The translations under genes and the position numbers were made by a program. From NCBI GenBank assembly GCA_020845575.1, contig JADLFL010000034.1, positions 1-64,000 of the forward strand: a DNA stretch of 64,000 nucleotides, read 5' to 3'. The notes beneath the pieces are model-generated. The model had not been told where the DNA came from, searched no databases, and was given only the letters and a program-made list of their open reading frames with translations. Below, piece by piece: positions 1 through 8,308 of this stretch (the first letter of the stretch is position 1; every line of letters starts with the position of its first letter). This stretch comes from Acidobacteriota bacterium (GTDB taxonomy: Bacteria > Acidobacteriota > Vicinamibacteria > Vicinamibacterales > Vicinamibacteraceae).

Positions 1-618
1 CGGAAGCGCGTGACCGCGCTCCTCCGCCACGCGATAGTGGAAGCCGCCGCCTTTCCCGATCTGCCAGTGCATGCCCGTACGCGACGGCCCATGGATCTGC
101 AGGCGATACATGCCGAGGTTGTGCCCGTGCCCTTCGGGATGCTCGGTGTGGACGAGCGGCAGCGTGATGAACCGCCCACCGTCTTCCGGCCACAACTGCA
201 GCGCTGGCAACGTATCGATCCGCACCTCGGAGGTCATCACCTCCGTGACGGGACCGCGCGCCACGCTGCGCAGGCCCACGTGCGCCGCCGACGACACGAG
301 ATCGCGCGCCTGCCACAGCTTCGTGGGCGTGGGCGGCATGTCCTGCACCAGTCGCACGACATCCCTGATGACCGCGAACGGACGATCCCCGAATGCCTGC
401 TCGGCGCGCGATGCCGTCCCGAACAGGTTGGTCACGAGCGGGAATGCCGCGCCCTTCACGTTCGTGAAGAGCAGCGCCGGACCATCGGCCGCGATCACGC
501 GGCGATGGATCTCGGCGACTTCCAGCCGCGCGTCGACCGGCGCGGTGACGATCGCCAGATCGCCGTCGCCCTTGAGGCGGCGCAGAAAGCTGCGGAGGTC
601 GCGATGCGGTTCAGACAC
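1..618 (-). CDS. UbiD family decarboxylase, 5' part (runs off the window)
   Basis: An open frame of 206 codons starts at a GTG (616-618), two bases after the stop of the ECF sigma gene, and continues past the window edge. It begins VSEPHRDLRSFLRRL and contains VTAPVDARLEVAEIHRRV, an LLFTNVKG segment and, near residues 180-200, GPSRTGMHWQIGKGGG. These match the N-terminal half of the UbiD/UbiX-dependent decarboxylases, which use prenylated FMN for reversible decarboxylation of aromatic or unsaturated acids, for example in quinone synthesis. Only about 40 percent of a usual UbiD (about 490 residues) is visible, so the substrate cannot be named. It is probably co-transcribed with the sigma factor. 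Confidence 0.85.
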   Translation of the reverse strand, partial: MSEPHRDLRSFLRRLKGDGDLAIVTAPVDARLEVAEIHRRVIAADGPALLFTNVKGAAFPLVTNLFGTASRAEQAFGDRPFAVIRDVVRLVQDMPPTPTKLWQARDLVSSAAHVGLRSVARGPVTEVMTSEVRIDTLPALQLWPEDGGRFITLPLVHTEHPEGHGHNLGMYRLQIHGPSRTGMHWQIGKGGGFHYRVAEERGHALP

Positions 619-620
619 GC

Positions 621-1262
621 TCAGCGGGGCTCGCCTGGCGGAGTCGACGCCTTGCCCATCTCCTGGGCGAGCTTGACCAGTGCGCGCGCGACCGCCATGC
701 GCGCGGCGTCGGGGGAACTCTTGCCGAGCGCCTGCGCGACCTCGGCGTACGAGAGGCCGAGCTCGACGCGCGCCACGACGGCCTGACGATCCTCTTCGCG
801 CAGACGCGACAGCGCGCCTTCGTAGCGCTCGACGGCCTGCGATCCGATCGCCGATTCGAGCGGCGACGCCGTGTTGTCGGTGTGCTGATCGGCATCGAGT
901 TCGTCGGGCGGCGGACGACGCTGCGCGCGGCGCACCTCGTCACGGATTCGGTTGATCACGGCCTGACGCAGGTACGCGTGCAGCGCGCCGTCGTGGCGCA
1001 TCTCGAAGCCCTTGAGGCGCCGGAATGCGTGTACGAGCGTTTCCTGCACCAGGTCTTCCGTTTCGAGCAGATCTCTCGCGTATTGCGGCAGCCGTCCGCG
1101 CGCCCACCGCCGGAGGGGCGGCAGGTATCGGCTGAAGAGCAGGTCGACGGCTTCCGCGTCGCCCTGCTGGGCGCGGGTCAACAACTCGACCGTGGCGTCA
1201 AGCGCCGGGTCGTTGTCGAAGGCCTCATCGTCGGTCGGGGGGGTACCGGGCGAATCAGTCAT
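621..1262 (-). CDS. ECF-type RNA polymerase sigma factor
   Basis: This 213-residue sigma-70 family protein has region 2 at about residues 28-105 (the LETEDLVQETLVHAFRRL stretch is region 2.2) and region 4 at about 150-205, with a helix-turn-helix around LGLSYAEVAQALGKSS. The linker is acidic and proline-rich. Region 3 is absent, as in other extracytoplasmic-function sigma factors. Its form resembles the ECF subgroup common in Acidobacteria and Planctomycetes. It begins with ATG four bases after the GNAT gene and is followed directly by the ubiD-like gene. No anti-sigma factor gene lies beside it, so the inducing signal is unknown. Confidence 0.9.
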   Translation of the reverse strand: MTDSPGTPPTDDEAFDNDPALDATVELLTRAQQGDAEAVDLLFSRYLPPLRRWARGRLPQYARDLLETEDLVQETLVHAFRRLKGFEMRHDGALHAYLRQAVINRIRDEVRRAQRRPPPDELDADQHTDNTASPLESAIGSQAVERYEGALSRLREEDRQAVVARVELGLSYAEVAQALGKSSPDAARMAVARALVKLAQEMGKASTPPGEPR

Positions 1263-1266
1263 GGGG

Positions 1267-1779
1267 CTAAGAGGGTGGACCGCCGGCCGCGAGGGCGCGG
1301 ATGCCTTCCCGATCTAGTCGGTAGGTCTGCCATTCGTCAAGGGGAAACGCTCCGAGCTGACGATAGATCCTGATGGCGGGCTCATTCCACGTGAGCACGG
1401 CCCACTCGAGCCGCCCGCAGTTGCGCGCTTCGGCAATCGTGGCGAGCACCTGGAGCAGCGTGCGGCCCACGCCCTGGCCACGCGCGGCGGGGACGACGAA
1501 CAGGTCCTCCAGATGGATGCCGGGACGCGCGAGGAACGTGGAATACGTCTGGAAGTAGAGCGCGAACCCGACGTCGGCGCCGCCCTGCGAGGCGATGAGC
1601 ACCTCGGCGGCAGGATGCGTCCCGAAGAGCGTCTTCTCGATCGCCGGTGCCGTGGCCTCCACTTCGTGACGCAACCGTTCGTAGTCGGCCAGTTGTTCGA
1701 TGAAGCCGAGGATGACGGGCACGTCGGCCTTCGTCGCGGTGCGGATACGCAAATCGGAGGGCGAGGACGAGTCTGTCAC
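1267..1779 (-). CDS. GNAT family N-acetyltransferase
   Basis: A 170-residue single-domain acetyltransferase. The acetyl-CoA-binding motif A is clear at about residues 93-115 (LEDLFVVPAARGQGVGRTLL), preceded by the beta strands of VGFALYF. The sequence resembles the spermidine/diamine acetyltransferase branch (IEQLADYERL near the N-terminus, WNEPAIRIYRQLGA near the C-terminus), but that substrate is inference. The start is a GTG. The ECF sigma gene follows after four bases on the same strand, so the two are probably co-transcribed. The apaG gene diverges from it about 100 bases upstream. Confidence 0.85.
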   Translation of the reverse strand: MTDSSSPSDLRIRTATKADVPVILGFIEQLADYERLRHEVEATAPAIEKTLFGTHPAAEVLIASQGGADVGFALYFQTYSTFLARPGIHLEDLFVVPAARGQGVGRTLLQVLATIAEARNCGRLEWAVLTWNEPAIRIYRQLGAFPLDEWQTYRLDREGIRALAAGGPPS

Positions 1780-1878
1780 GGCGGTACGTTGGAATCGGAA
1801 GGCAGGCAGAGCCCGCGCGTCGCGGGCACCATACTACAATCCGGCCATGAGCGCGGCCTGCACGATCGGACTGACGCG

Positions 1879-2268
1879 ATGAGCACGTCGACGGCCACCA
1901 CACGCGGCATACGCGTCAGCGTCGACGCACGCTTCTCGCCCGAGCACTCGACGCCCGAGCGTCAGCACTGGTTCTTCCTCTACACGATCCGGATCGAGAA
2001 CGTCGGCGATCTCACCGTCCAGTTGCAGCGGCGCCACTGGATCATCACCGACGGCGAGGGGCATGTGGAGGAAGTGCGCGGTCCTGGCGTGGTCGGCGAG
2101 CAGCCCGTGTTGATGCCCGGCGATGCGTTCGAGTACACGTCGGGGTGTCCGCTCACCACGCCCATCGGATCGATGGCGGGGACCTACCAGATGGCCACGC
2201 CCACCGGCGAGTCGTTCGACGTCGAGATCGCGAAGTTCGACCTGCGCGGGCCCTTCACGGTTCACTGA
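1879..2268 (+). CDS. apaG: ApaG domain protein
   Basis: A 129-residue protein covering the whole ApaG/DUF525 immunoglobulin-like fold. Recognisable parts are [40 protein letters not shown] and the closing segment [18 protein letters not shown]. ApaG is associated with Co2+ resistance and Mg2+ homeostasis in enterics; its biochemical role is still unclear. The ATG at 1879 was chosen because the family begins just there; an open frame extends further upstream but reads across the GNAT gene on the other strand. The 3' end overlaps the convergent ferredoxin-like gene by seven bases. Confidence 0.93.
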   Translation: MSTSTATTRGIRVSVDARFSPEHSTPERQHWFFLYTIRIENVGDLTVQLQRRHWIITDGEGHVEEVRGPGVVGEQPVLMPGDAFEYTSGCPLTTPIGSMAGTYQMATPTGESFDVEIAKFDLRGPFTVH

Positions 2269-2687
2269 GTGGTCAGGCCGATGGTGTCGGGCACCAGCGG
2301 ATGTACCGCGATGGCGTATTCCTCGACCACGCGGCCTCCGATGAGATGTTCCTGGATGATGCGTTCCAGGACAGGCGGGTCGCAGGCGGCGTACCACACG
2401 CCTTCGGGATAGACGACGGCCACGGGACCGCCCACGCAGATCCGCAGGCAGCTCGCCTTCGTGCGCGCCACGCCACCCTGGTCGGCCAGGCCCAGTTCCA
2501 CGAGACGCCGCTTGAGATAGTCCCACGCGACGATCGAGCGCTCCCTGTCGCAGCACTTCGGCTTGGCCGCGTCGGTGCACAGGAGAATGTGCCGCCGCGT
2601 GGCCGGCAGGCCGATCGCGTCGGCCTTGTGGCGCTGCGCCTCCAGGACGCTCGTGGGTACGCCGGCCGCCTCGGGCCAGTACGTCAT
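2262..2687 (-). CDS. [2Fe-2S] ferredoxin-like protein, thioredoxin fold
   Basis: A 141-residue protein with the cysteine spacing of thioredoxin-like [2Fe-2S] ferredoxins and NuoE. Cys37 and Cys45/46 lie in [13 protein letters not shown], and Cys80 and Cys84 in [10 protein letters not shown]. The rest follows the family ([20 protein letters not shown]). It probably carries electrons as a small soluble protein; no partner enzyme is encoded nearby. The ATG overlaps the stop of the upstream DUF4920 gene by one base (TGATG), so the two are translationally coupled. The extra cysteine (tandem CC) leaves one ligand ambiguous. Confidence 0.85.
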   Translation of the reverse strand: MTYWPEAAGVPTSVLEAQRHKADAIGLPATRRHILLCTDAAKPKCCDRERSIVAWDYLKRRLVELGLADQGGVARTKASCLRICVGGPVAVVYPEGVWYAACDPPVLERIIQEHLIGGRVVEEYAIAVHPLVPDTIGLTTQ

Positions 2688-3145
2688 CAGTGCAGCACGG
2701 CGCCCGTGACGCGCACCCAGTAGATCTTCTCCGTGGGCGTTGCGGCGGCGGGCTTGCCGATGCTGTCGTCGGACTTGCCGTGCGCGGCGTGGGTGGCCCC
2801 TTCGATCGGCTCGAACCGGCCCTGCGCCGACACCTTGCGGCCCGGGGCGTCCTTCGGGAACACGATGACACCATCTTCTGCCTTGAAGCGGACGCCGCGA
2901 CCGATCGCCGGGTCGGCGATTTCGATCCAGCAGCCCATCATCTGGCAGACCTTGGTGACCACCCCGTCGACGCGGACGGTCTTGCCGGCGTGGGTGTCCG
3001 GTGCCTCGAGCAGCGAGGCGATCGGCACGGCGCGCGTCAGCGTCACGCCGTCGCCGTATGTCTTCTCTTCGGCGCGAGCCAGCCCGCCAGTCAACATGAC
3101 CCCGAGACCCAGCATGAGTGCGAGAGAACGATACGCGTTCGTCAT
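2687..3145 (-). CDS. Exported DUF4920 protein
   Basis: A 152-residue protein with a signal peptide ([16 protein letters not shown]..., cleavage likely after ARA near residue 25). The mature part holds the DUF4920 pattern: an OB-fold-like core reading [23 protein letters not shown], then [20 protein letters not shown]. The two close cysteines in VCQMMGCW could bind metal or form a disulphide. The function of the family is unknown. It is coupled by a one-base overlap to the ferredoxin-like gene, which hints at a shared redox or metal role; that is inference. Confidence 0.85.
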   Translation of the reverse strand: MTNAYRSLALMLGLGVMLTGGLARAEEKTYGDGVTLTRAVPIASLLEAPDTHAGKTVRVDGVVTKVCQMMGCWIEIADPAIGRGVRFKAEDGVIVFPKDAPGRKVSAQGRFEPIEGATHAAHGKSDDSIGKPAAATPTEKIYWVRVTGAVLH

Positions 3146-3397
3146 CCTGCGATCTTTCGCCTGCGCGCAGGTATCGTCAATCGAAATCCGCGAAGCTGCC
3201 GTTCAGTCGTACGTGGCTGTCGGAACGTCGACACGTCGCGCAGCCGAGTCCTCGCCGGGAGGGCCGGGTCTCCGAGTCCGGCCGCTTCGCGAATCGCCAT
3301 GAGCCTTGCCGCCTGACGTCCTGTTCTGCCCGATACGGCTTCAATCGGCCGATCGGCGCGGGGCCTGAATCTCGCGCCACACCGACTCTGGCCGGTC

Positions 3398-3413
3398 TGG
3401 CACCGGCCTTGCT
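3398..3413 (+). promoter_or_regulatory. Sigma-54 promoter (-24/-12) of the EF-hand gene
   Basis: The sequence TGGCACCGGCCTTGCT matches the sigma-54 consensus TGGCAC-N5-TTGCW exactly, with GG-N10-GC spacing. It lies in the 322-base gap between the divergent DUF4920 and EF-hand genes, about 55 bases before the EF-hand ATG at 3468. I see no other feature in that gap apart from several short G+C hairpins. The same element precedes flgB, fliL and the gene at 18108. Confidence 0.85.
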
Positions 3414-3467
3414 CCTGTGACTGGCAGTCACATTGGGGGCCGGCGCTCCCGGGAGGCATGGAAGACC

Positions 3468-3998
3468 ATGAGTACAGTGCAGGCCACGTCGGCCACCGCA
3501 GTCCAGGATCTGGCGTCGAGCCTGATCAAGTCATTCGACGCCAACGGCGACGGGCAGCTTGCGCAGGACGAGTTCGGCGCGTTCCTGTCGCAGTTGATGA
3601 ACGGCATCCAGACCGCGAGCGGCACGCTGGCGGCCTCGACGCAGACGGGTGGCGGGCTGCAGACCCTCTCGAAGGGGACGCTGCGGCGCGAGCTCTTCGA
3701 GGGCTTCAACTTCGATCGCGAACAGAACGTCGAGAAGTCGGCCAAGGACGCGTTTGCCAGCATCGCGAGCGGCGTGGGCAGCGTGCCGTCGACCAAGGCG
3801 GAGGCCGAGAGCTGGTTCAACGCCAACATCAAGTCGGGCATGGAAGCCCTCGGCCACAAGATCGACTGGGTGCAGGGCGACAAGTTCCAGTTCACCAACT
3901 GGCAGGGCTCGTGGGTGGTGGACTTCGTGCGCGGCGCCGACGGTCCGAACCCCGCGCTCTCGTGGCTGGCCGATCCGGCCGGGGCCCAGTTCACGTAG
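3468..3998 (+). CDS. Single EF-hand protein in the sigma-54 regulon
   Basis: A 176-residue soluble protein. Residues 24-35 (DANGDGQLAQDE) form a canonical EF-hand calcium loop with D1, N3, D5 and E12 in place. The middle is rich in Gly, Ser and Thr. The C-terminal part carries an unrecognised but conserved-looking block (GHKIDWVQGDKFQFTNWQGSWVVDFVRG, quoted here as GHKIDWVQGDKF and QGSWVVDFVRG) followed by LSWLADPAG. No signal peptide or membrane segment is seen. The ATG at 3468 has GGGAGG upstream; an in-frame start 51 bases earlier would overlap the promoter spacing. A perfect sigma-54 promoter precedes it, so it probably belongs to the flagellar regulon. The function is unknown. Confidence 0.8.
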   Translation: MSTVQATSATAVQDLASSLIKSFDANGDGQLAQDEFGAFLSQLMNGIQTASGTLAASTQTGGGLQTLSKGTLRRELFEGFNFDREQNVEKSAKDAFASIASGVGSVPSTKAEAESWFNANIKSGMEALGHKIDWVQGDKFQFTNWQGSWVVDFVRGADGPNPALSWLADPAGAQFT

Positions 3999-4012
3999 GC
4001 GACGTCGTCAGC

Positions 4013-4393
4013 CTATTCTCTGAGATCCAGCATCTCGCGCAGGCAGACCGCGGCGCGGGCGTACTCCTCGAACACGGCATCGGCCAGCGCCTCGAGCGTC
4101 TCGGCCGAAGCGCCGTCATGGCCCGCCGCTTCGAGCGCGGCGGCCTGTGCCTGCAGTGCCACGGCGCCGATGTTGCCTGCACTCCCCTTCACCGTGTGTG
4201 CCGCGCGCACCGCGTCTGCGGCGTCGATTGGACGTGTCTCGAGCACGCGGAGCCGCTCCGGCGTGTCGCGCAGGAACAGCTCCACGAGTTCCGACACGAG
4301 ATCCGGTTCGCCTGGCGCCTGCAACTCGGCGAGCATCTCCAGTACGTCCTTGTCGATTGGTGAGGCGAACGGCAAGGGGTCTGTCCTCGACAA
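4013..4393 (-). CDS. Hpt domain phosphotransfer protein
   Basis: A 126-residue stand-alone histidine phosphotransfer domain. The phospho-accepting motif AAHTVKGSAGNIGA lies at about residues 64-77, with the helix VSELVELFLRDTPERL before it. The open frame begins at a TTG two bases after the stop of the REC-CheX-Hpt gene; no better start is visible, so the first residues are uncertain. It is clearly a duplicate of the Hpt domain at the end of that neighbour (compare VLEMLAELQAPGEPDLVSEL with VLEMLASLQEDGEPDLLVEL). It probably relays phosphate between a kinase and a response regulator linked to motility. Confidence 0.85.
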   Translation of the reverse strand: MSRTDPLPFASPIDKDVLEMLAELQAPGEPDLVSELVELFLRDTPERLRVLETRPIDAADAVRAAHTVKGSAGNIGAVALQAQAAALEAAGHDGASAETLEALADAVFEEYARAAVCLREMLDLRE

Positions 4394-4395
4394 TC

Positions 4396-5730
4396 TTATG
4401 CCGCGAGGCGCGACGCCCGCACGTCACGCAGATGGCGTTCGACCCGCCGGAACTCGGCGTCGACGTCAGCCACGAGCGTGCGCAGGGTGTCACCAACCTG
4501 CCCTTCCTGAGCAGCGGTCTCCAGACGCGCGGCGAGTGCCTGCAGGCCTGACGCACCGAGGTTCCCCGCACTGCCCTTGATCGAGTGCGCGACACGCGCC
4601 GTCGAGGGCGCGTCGGTCGGTTCGCCTGCCAGATCGGCCAGGCGTGCGGACGTCTCCTGCAGGAACAGGGTGATGAGCTCGACGAGCAGGTCAGGCTCCC
4701 CGTCTTCCTGCAGCGACGCGAGCATCTCGAGTACGAGTGGGTCCACGGGCTGGACCGTGGCTGACGTCGATTCCATTTGAACCGCTCCTTCCCGGTCGCC
4801 GCCGACAGGTGTCGGGCGTACCTCGGGCGTCTCGCGCGGCGTCTCATGCGACACGGCGCACAGGCGTGCCGTGACATGGACGCCACCGGTGTCCGATGTG
4901 AACGACACATGAAGGCCGCCGGGGGTGTTGTCGGCCTCGACGTCGTGCGTGACCACGACCTGGTCCAGTTGGACGACCTCGTGACGCTCCCGCAACGTCG
5001 ACTGGAGCCGCCGCGCAACGGCGGTGACCATCGTGCCGAGTGCCGCAGCCACGTCTGCGTCGGTGACCGCCAGACCCGCATGGAGATACGGAGCCGTCAT
5101 CCTTGCACTGACCGGACGCGCGGCAGCGATCGCGATCTCGAAGTTCGACCGACCGCGCGGAACTCGCAACACCACGCGCGCCACATCGGACCGGATCGCC
5201 TCCCTCATGCCCTCGACGGCGCTCAGGCTGAAGCCGAACGTCATGGCGAGGCATTGTTGCGTGGCCTTGACCAGTTGCGCCCGCAACTCGGGAGGTGCGG
5301 TGAGCGCCTGATCCAGCGCCCCTCTGTCGCCCGTGCCCGTGCCCGTGCCGAACGACTCGACGGACAGCGTGTCGAGGATGTGCTGGACGCGCTCGGCAAC
5401 GTCGTACGGACGTTGCGGTTTGGCGAGATACGCGGCGATGCCGTGGCACGCGAGTTGCCTGATCTTCTGCTCGTCGCGCACGGCAGACAGCACCACGACG
5501 CCCAGGTGCTGGCACTGTGGCAGGCGGCGCAGCGCGTCGAGCATCTCGATGCCGTTCATGACCGGCATCAACACGTCGAGGATCACGAGATGGAACGGGT
5601 GGCGACCGAGCAGGTGCAGGGCTTCGAGTCCGTTGGTGGCCTCGAACACCGAGCAGCCGACGTGCTTGCGAAGCACGGTCGACAGCGGCAGGCGGACGTC
5701 GGCCTGATCGTCGACGACCAGCACCTTCAT
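4396..5730 (-). CDS. REC-CheX-like-Hpt three-domain signalling protein
   Basis: From the ATG at 5730 this is 444 residues. Residues 1-120 are a CheY-like receiver (MKVLVVDDQADVR, phosphorylatable Asp in LVILDVLMPV). The middle, about 150-300, has the strand and helix pattern of CheX/CheC-type phosphatases (LVKATQQCLAMTFGF, then DVAAALGTMVTAVARRL). The last 110 residues are an Hpt domain with AHSIKGSAGNLGA. An in-frame TTG at 5817 overlaps the motB stop and would add 29 residues, but the receiver domain begins at 5730, so that start is preferred. A receiver, a likely phosphatase and a phosphotransfer domain in one chain suggests a phosphorelay hub coupled to the stator genes. Confidence 0.8.
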   Translation of the reverse strand: MKVLVVDDQADVRLPLSTVLRKHVGCSVFEATNGLEALHLLGRHPFHLVILDVLMPVMNGIEMLDALRRLPQCQHLGVVVLSAVRDEQKIRQLACHGIAAYLAKPQRPYDVAERVQHILDTLSVESFGTGTGTGDRGALDQALTAPPELRAQLVKATQQCLAMTFGFSLSAVEGMREAIRSDVARVVLRVPRGRSNFEIAIAAARPVSARMTAPYLHAGLAVTDADVAAALGTMVTAVARRLQSTLRERHEVVQLDQVVVTHDVEADNTPGGLHVSFTSDTGGVHVTARLCAVSHETPRETPEVRPTPVGGDREGAVQMESTSATVQPVDPLVLEMLASLQEDGEPDLLVELITLFLQETSARLADLAGEPTDAPSTARVAHSIKGSAGNLGASGLQALAARLETAAQEGQVGDTLRTLVADVDAEFRRVERHLRDVRASRLAA

Positions 5731-5813
5731 GCCCGCGTAGCGTTCGCGCGTTCCGGGCCGCGACACCCCGTCGGTGGTCACGGATACGAAATCGGCATGC
5801 CGCGAAACGACCT

Positions 5814-6680
5814 TCAATGCGTGGCTGACGAGGTCGCGGCGGCTGTTTCCGGCCGCGCGGCGGCCTGCCTTTGAGATGGCATACCTCCGGGGACGGCTGT
5901 CGTGTCGGCGGCCGCCTTCACGGGCGTGCGGTTCTGCACGACAATCGACACGCGCCTGTTGCGCGGATTGGCCGGCGTCTCCGGCGTCCTGAGGATCGTG
6001 TCTGCAAAGCCGCGTACGGCCTTCACGTGCGCGGGCGGCAGTCCCGCCTCCTCCATGATGCGGCGGGCGGCGTTGGCGCGATCGGCCGAGAGCTCCCAGT
6101 TGGTGTAGGACCTGTCGCGCCCGTACGGCGTGGCATCCGTGTGGCCCTCGACGGCGATCGACTGCGGCAACGGGGCCAGTTCCCTCGCGATCACCTGCAG
6201 CACCTGACGCGTGGGTCCCTTGACGTGCGCGCTGCCTGAGTCGAAGAACGTCTCCTGCCCGCCTTCCTGCAACTCGATGCGCAGGCCTTCGGCGGTCACC
6301 GTCACCTCGATCTGCCCCTCGAGGTTCTTGAAGCCCGGAATCGTCTTGAGCTGTTCCCTGATGCGTTCGGCCGCGCGTTCGAGCGCAGCCGTCGCAGACG
6401 ACACGTCGGTGGTCTGCGTCGTCCCGGCACCCATCACGCCGGCGCCACCGACGATCGGCGATCGTCCGCCTTCATGCGTGAAAATCCCGGGGTCCTTGAA
6501 GTAGGCCGCCACGGCGTCCTTCACCTCCTGCGGCTGGTTGACGAGCCACATCACGAGGAAGAACGCCATCATGGCGGTCACAAAGTCGGCGTACGCCACC
6601 TTCCAGGCGCCGCCATGGTGGCCGCCGTGGCCGCCCTTCTTCTTCTTGACGATGATGACCGGCGCGTGTTCGTGAGCCAT
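5814..6680 (-). CDS. motB: Flagellar motor stator protein MotB
   Basis: A 288-residue protein with a basic N-terminus, the plug and transmembrane segment WKVAYADFVTAMMAFFLVMWLV at about residues 26-47 (the aspartate in ADFVTAMM is the proton-carrying residue), and an OmpA-like peptidoglycan-binding domain at about 120-250 (VEGHTDATPY, NWELSADRANAARRIM). It forms the stator with MotA and anchors it to the cell wall. It follows motA by about ten bases and precedes the REC-CheX-Hpt gene. An Ala-rich tail ends the protein. This is one of two stator B subunits in the window. Confidence 0.93.
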   Translation of the reverse strand: MAHEHAPVIIVKKKKGGHGGHHGGAWKVAYADFVTAMMAFFLVMWLVNQPQEVKDAVAAYFKDPGIFTHEGGRSPIVGGAGVMGAGTTQTTDVSSATAALERAAERIREQLKTIPGFKNLEGQIEVTVTAEGLRIELQEGGQETFFDSGSAHVKGPTRQVLQVIARELAPLPQSIAVEGHTDATPYGRDRSYTNWELSADRANAARRIMEEAGLPPAHVKAVRGFADTILRTPETPANPRNRRVSIVVQNRTPVKAAADTTAVPGGMPSQRQAAARPETAAATSSATH

Positions 6681-6690
6681 CGTCAGGTCC

Positions 6691-7560
6691 CTAGGCCGCC
6701 GCCGCGTCGGACTTCTGGCCCTTGCAGGCCTGCTCCGTCTCGGTGAACGTCGGTCGTACGTCCTCGGGCAGCGTACGGCGCGCGAACTCCACGGCGATGG
6801 CCGGCGGGAACCCCTTGTACACCGCGAGCAGGCCGGCCTTGATGCACCTCAGGTAGCGGCCCTCCGCCTCCACCATGTGTTCCATGCTCGATGCCATCGG
6901 CTGCACGAACCCGTACGACGCGAGAATGCCGAGGAACGTGCCCACGAGCGCGGCAGCCACGCTGTGCCCGATCTCTTCCGGCGGACCGCCGATCGCCTGC
7001 ATCGTGATGACGATGCCCAGCACGGCGGCCACGATCCCGAGGCCGGGAAGCGCGTCGGCGACCTTTGCGAGCGTCTGCGCGGGCTTGAGACTCTCGTGAT
7101 GGTGGACCTCCAGGTCCTCGTCCATCAATGCTTCGAGATCGTGCGGCGTCACGCCGCCGAGAATGATCACGCGCACCGAATCGGAGAGGAACGACACGGC
7201 ATGGTGATTGGCCAGGAACGTCGGGAACTTGCTGAAGATGGCGCTCTTGTCCGGCTCCTCGACGTGCGCTTCGAGCGCCATCACGCCTGACTGCTGCGTG
7301 AGGCGATAGAGCTGATACTGCAGCGAGAGCAGATCGAGGTACACGTCCCTGCCTGGAGGGCTCTTGAAGAACCCGCCCATTCGCGCCAGGAGCTGCTTGA
7401 TGAGCGGCATCGGCGTGCCGATGACCAGTGCGCCTACCGCCGCGCCGCCGATGATGATCAGCTCGTTCAACTGCCACAGCGCGCCGAGCACGCCTCCGTG
7501 CATCAGGTATCCCCCGGCGACGGAAGCCAGGACGATGACCGCGCCGATGATGAGCAACAT
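6691..7560 (-). CDS. motA: Flagellar motor stator protein MotA
   Basis: A 289-residue MotA with the expected four membrane segments: MLLIIGAVIVLASVAGGYL, LIIIGGAAVGALVIGTP, then two late ones around GLGIVAAVLGIVITM and GTFLGILASYGFVQPM. The cytoplasmic loop carries the family pattern (HAVSFLSDSVRVIILGGVTPHDLEALMDEDLE). MotA forms the ion channel with MotB and touches FliG. A GAGGG sits before the ATG, and the HD-domain gene ends 12 bases upstream. This pair is of the proteobacterial MotA/MotB type and differs from the shorter second pair at 10018-11627. Confidence 0.94.
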   Translation of the reverse strand: MLLIIGAVIVLASVAGGYLMHGGVLGALWQLNELIIIGGAAVGALVIGTPMPLIKQLLARMGGFFKSPPGRDVYLDLLSLQYQLYRLTQQSGVMALEAHVEEPDKSAIFSKFPTFLANHHAVSFLSDSVRVIILGGVTPHDLEALMDEDLEVHHHESLKPAQTLAKVADALPGLGIVAAVLGIVITMQAIGGPPEEIGHSVAAALVGTFLGILASYGFVQPMASSMEHMVEAEGRYLRCIKAGLLAVYKGFPPAIAVEFARRTLPEDVRPTFTETEQACKGQKSDAAAA

Positions 7561-7572
7561 GATCCGGAACCC

Positions 7573-8262
7573 TCAGCCTGCCAGAGGCACGTCGATCGCG
7601 ACCTGTCGGTCGAGGACGCGCAACCACGTGTGAACGAGAGCGGGGTCGATGGTCTGCCCCGCCAGTGAGACCAGGCTTGCGCACGCGTGGGCGCCCACCA
7701 CAGGCGGCTGCCCGGGCCACCAGCCGTGACTCGCGCGATCGAAGTCCCGCACCAGACGCGCGATGCGCGCCGCCAGTGGAATCTCTTCGCCGCGCAGGCC
7801 CATCGGCAGCCCGTCGCCGTCGAAGCGCTCGCTCACCGACAGGATGGCGGGCGCCAGGTGCGCCAGCGAGGGCACGGCGTGGGCAAGGTCGTGGGATGCC
7901 CGCCGGCGTTGCCATTCGAGCCACGGGTTGTCACGCGACGGGGCGACGGCGAGTTGCCCGATGTCGGCCAGCAGGGCGACGTCGTGCGCCTCGCGTACCA
8001 GATGCGGGAGGCCCAGCGACTCTGCCAGCAGGCGCGCCCATTCAGCCGTCCGCCGCGCGCGCGCGGCCGTGGCGCGATCGTGACGGGCCAGCGCCGACAG
8101 GAGCAGCGACGTGGGCGAGACGCCCGCTGCGGCGGCGACCATCAGCAGGCCGTTGACTCGGTGGAGAACGCCCGTCGGGTCTTCGGCCGCACGACTGCGA
8201 TCGGCCGCGGGCGGCGGCGACACGAGGGCCAGCAAGGACGAGGCGTCAGGAAGACCGTACAT
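7573..8262 (-). CDS. Degenerate HD-GYP domain protein
   Basis: From the ATG at 8262 this is 229 residues. The C-terminal 150 follow the HD-GYP layout of c-di-GMP phosphodiesterases, but key residues are lost. VALLADIGQLAVAP (about 95-108) stands where LLHDIGKIGVP is expected, so the HD pair is AD. SVSERFDGDGLPMGLRGEE (about 142-160) stands for the HHERxDGxGYPxGLxGEE block, lacking the two histidines and with GLP for GYP. It is therefore probably not a phosphodiesterase and may bind nucleotide or act as a scaffold. It heads motA, motB and the phosphorelay genes, and a possible sigma-28 promoter lies upstream at 8309-8336. Confidence 0.75.
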   Translation of the reverse strand: MYGLPDASSLLALVSPPPAADRSRAAEDPTGVLHRVNGLLMVAAAAGVSPTSLLLSALARHDRATAARARRTAEWARLLAESLGLPHLVREAHDVALLADIGQLAVAPSRDNPWLEWQRRRASHDLAHAVPSLAHLAPAILSVSERFDGDGLPMGLRGEEIPLAARIARLVRDFDRASHGWWPGQPPVVGAHACASLVSLAGQTIDPALVHTWLRVLDRQVAIDVPLAG

Positions 8263-8308
8263 GCACGCTCCGGAACTGGGGATCGAACCGTCGATCCGTC
8301 CGGACGGG

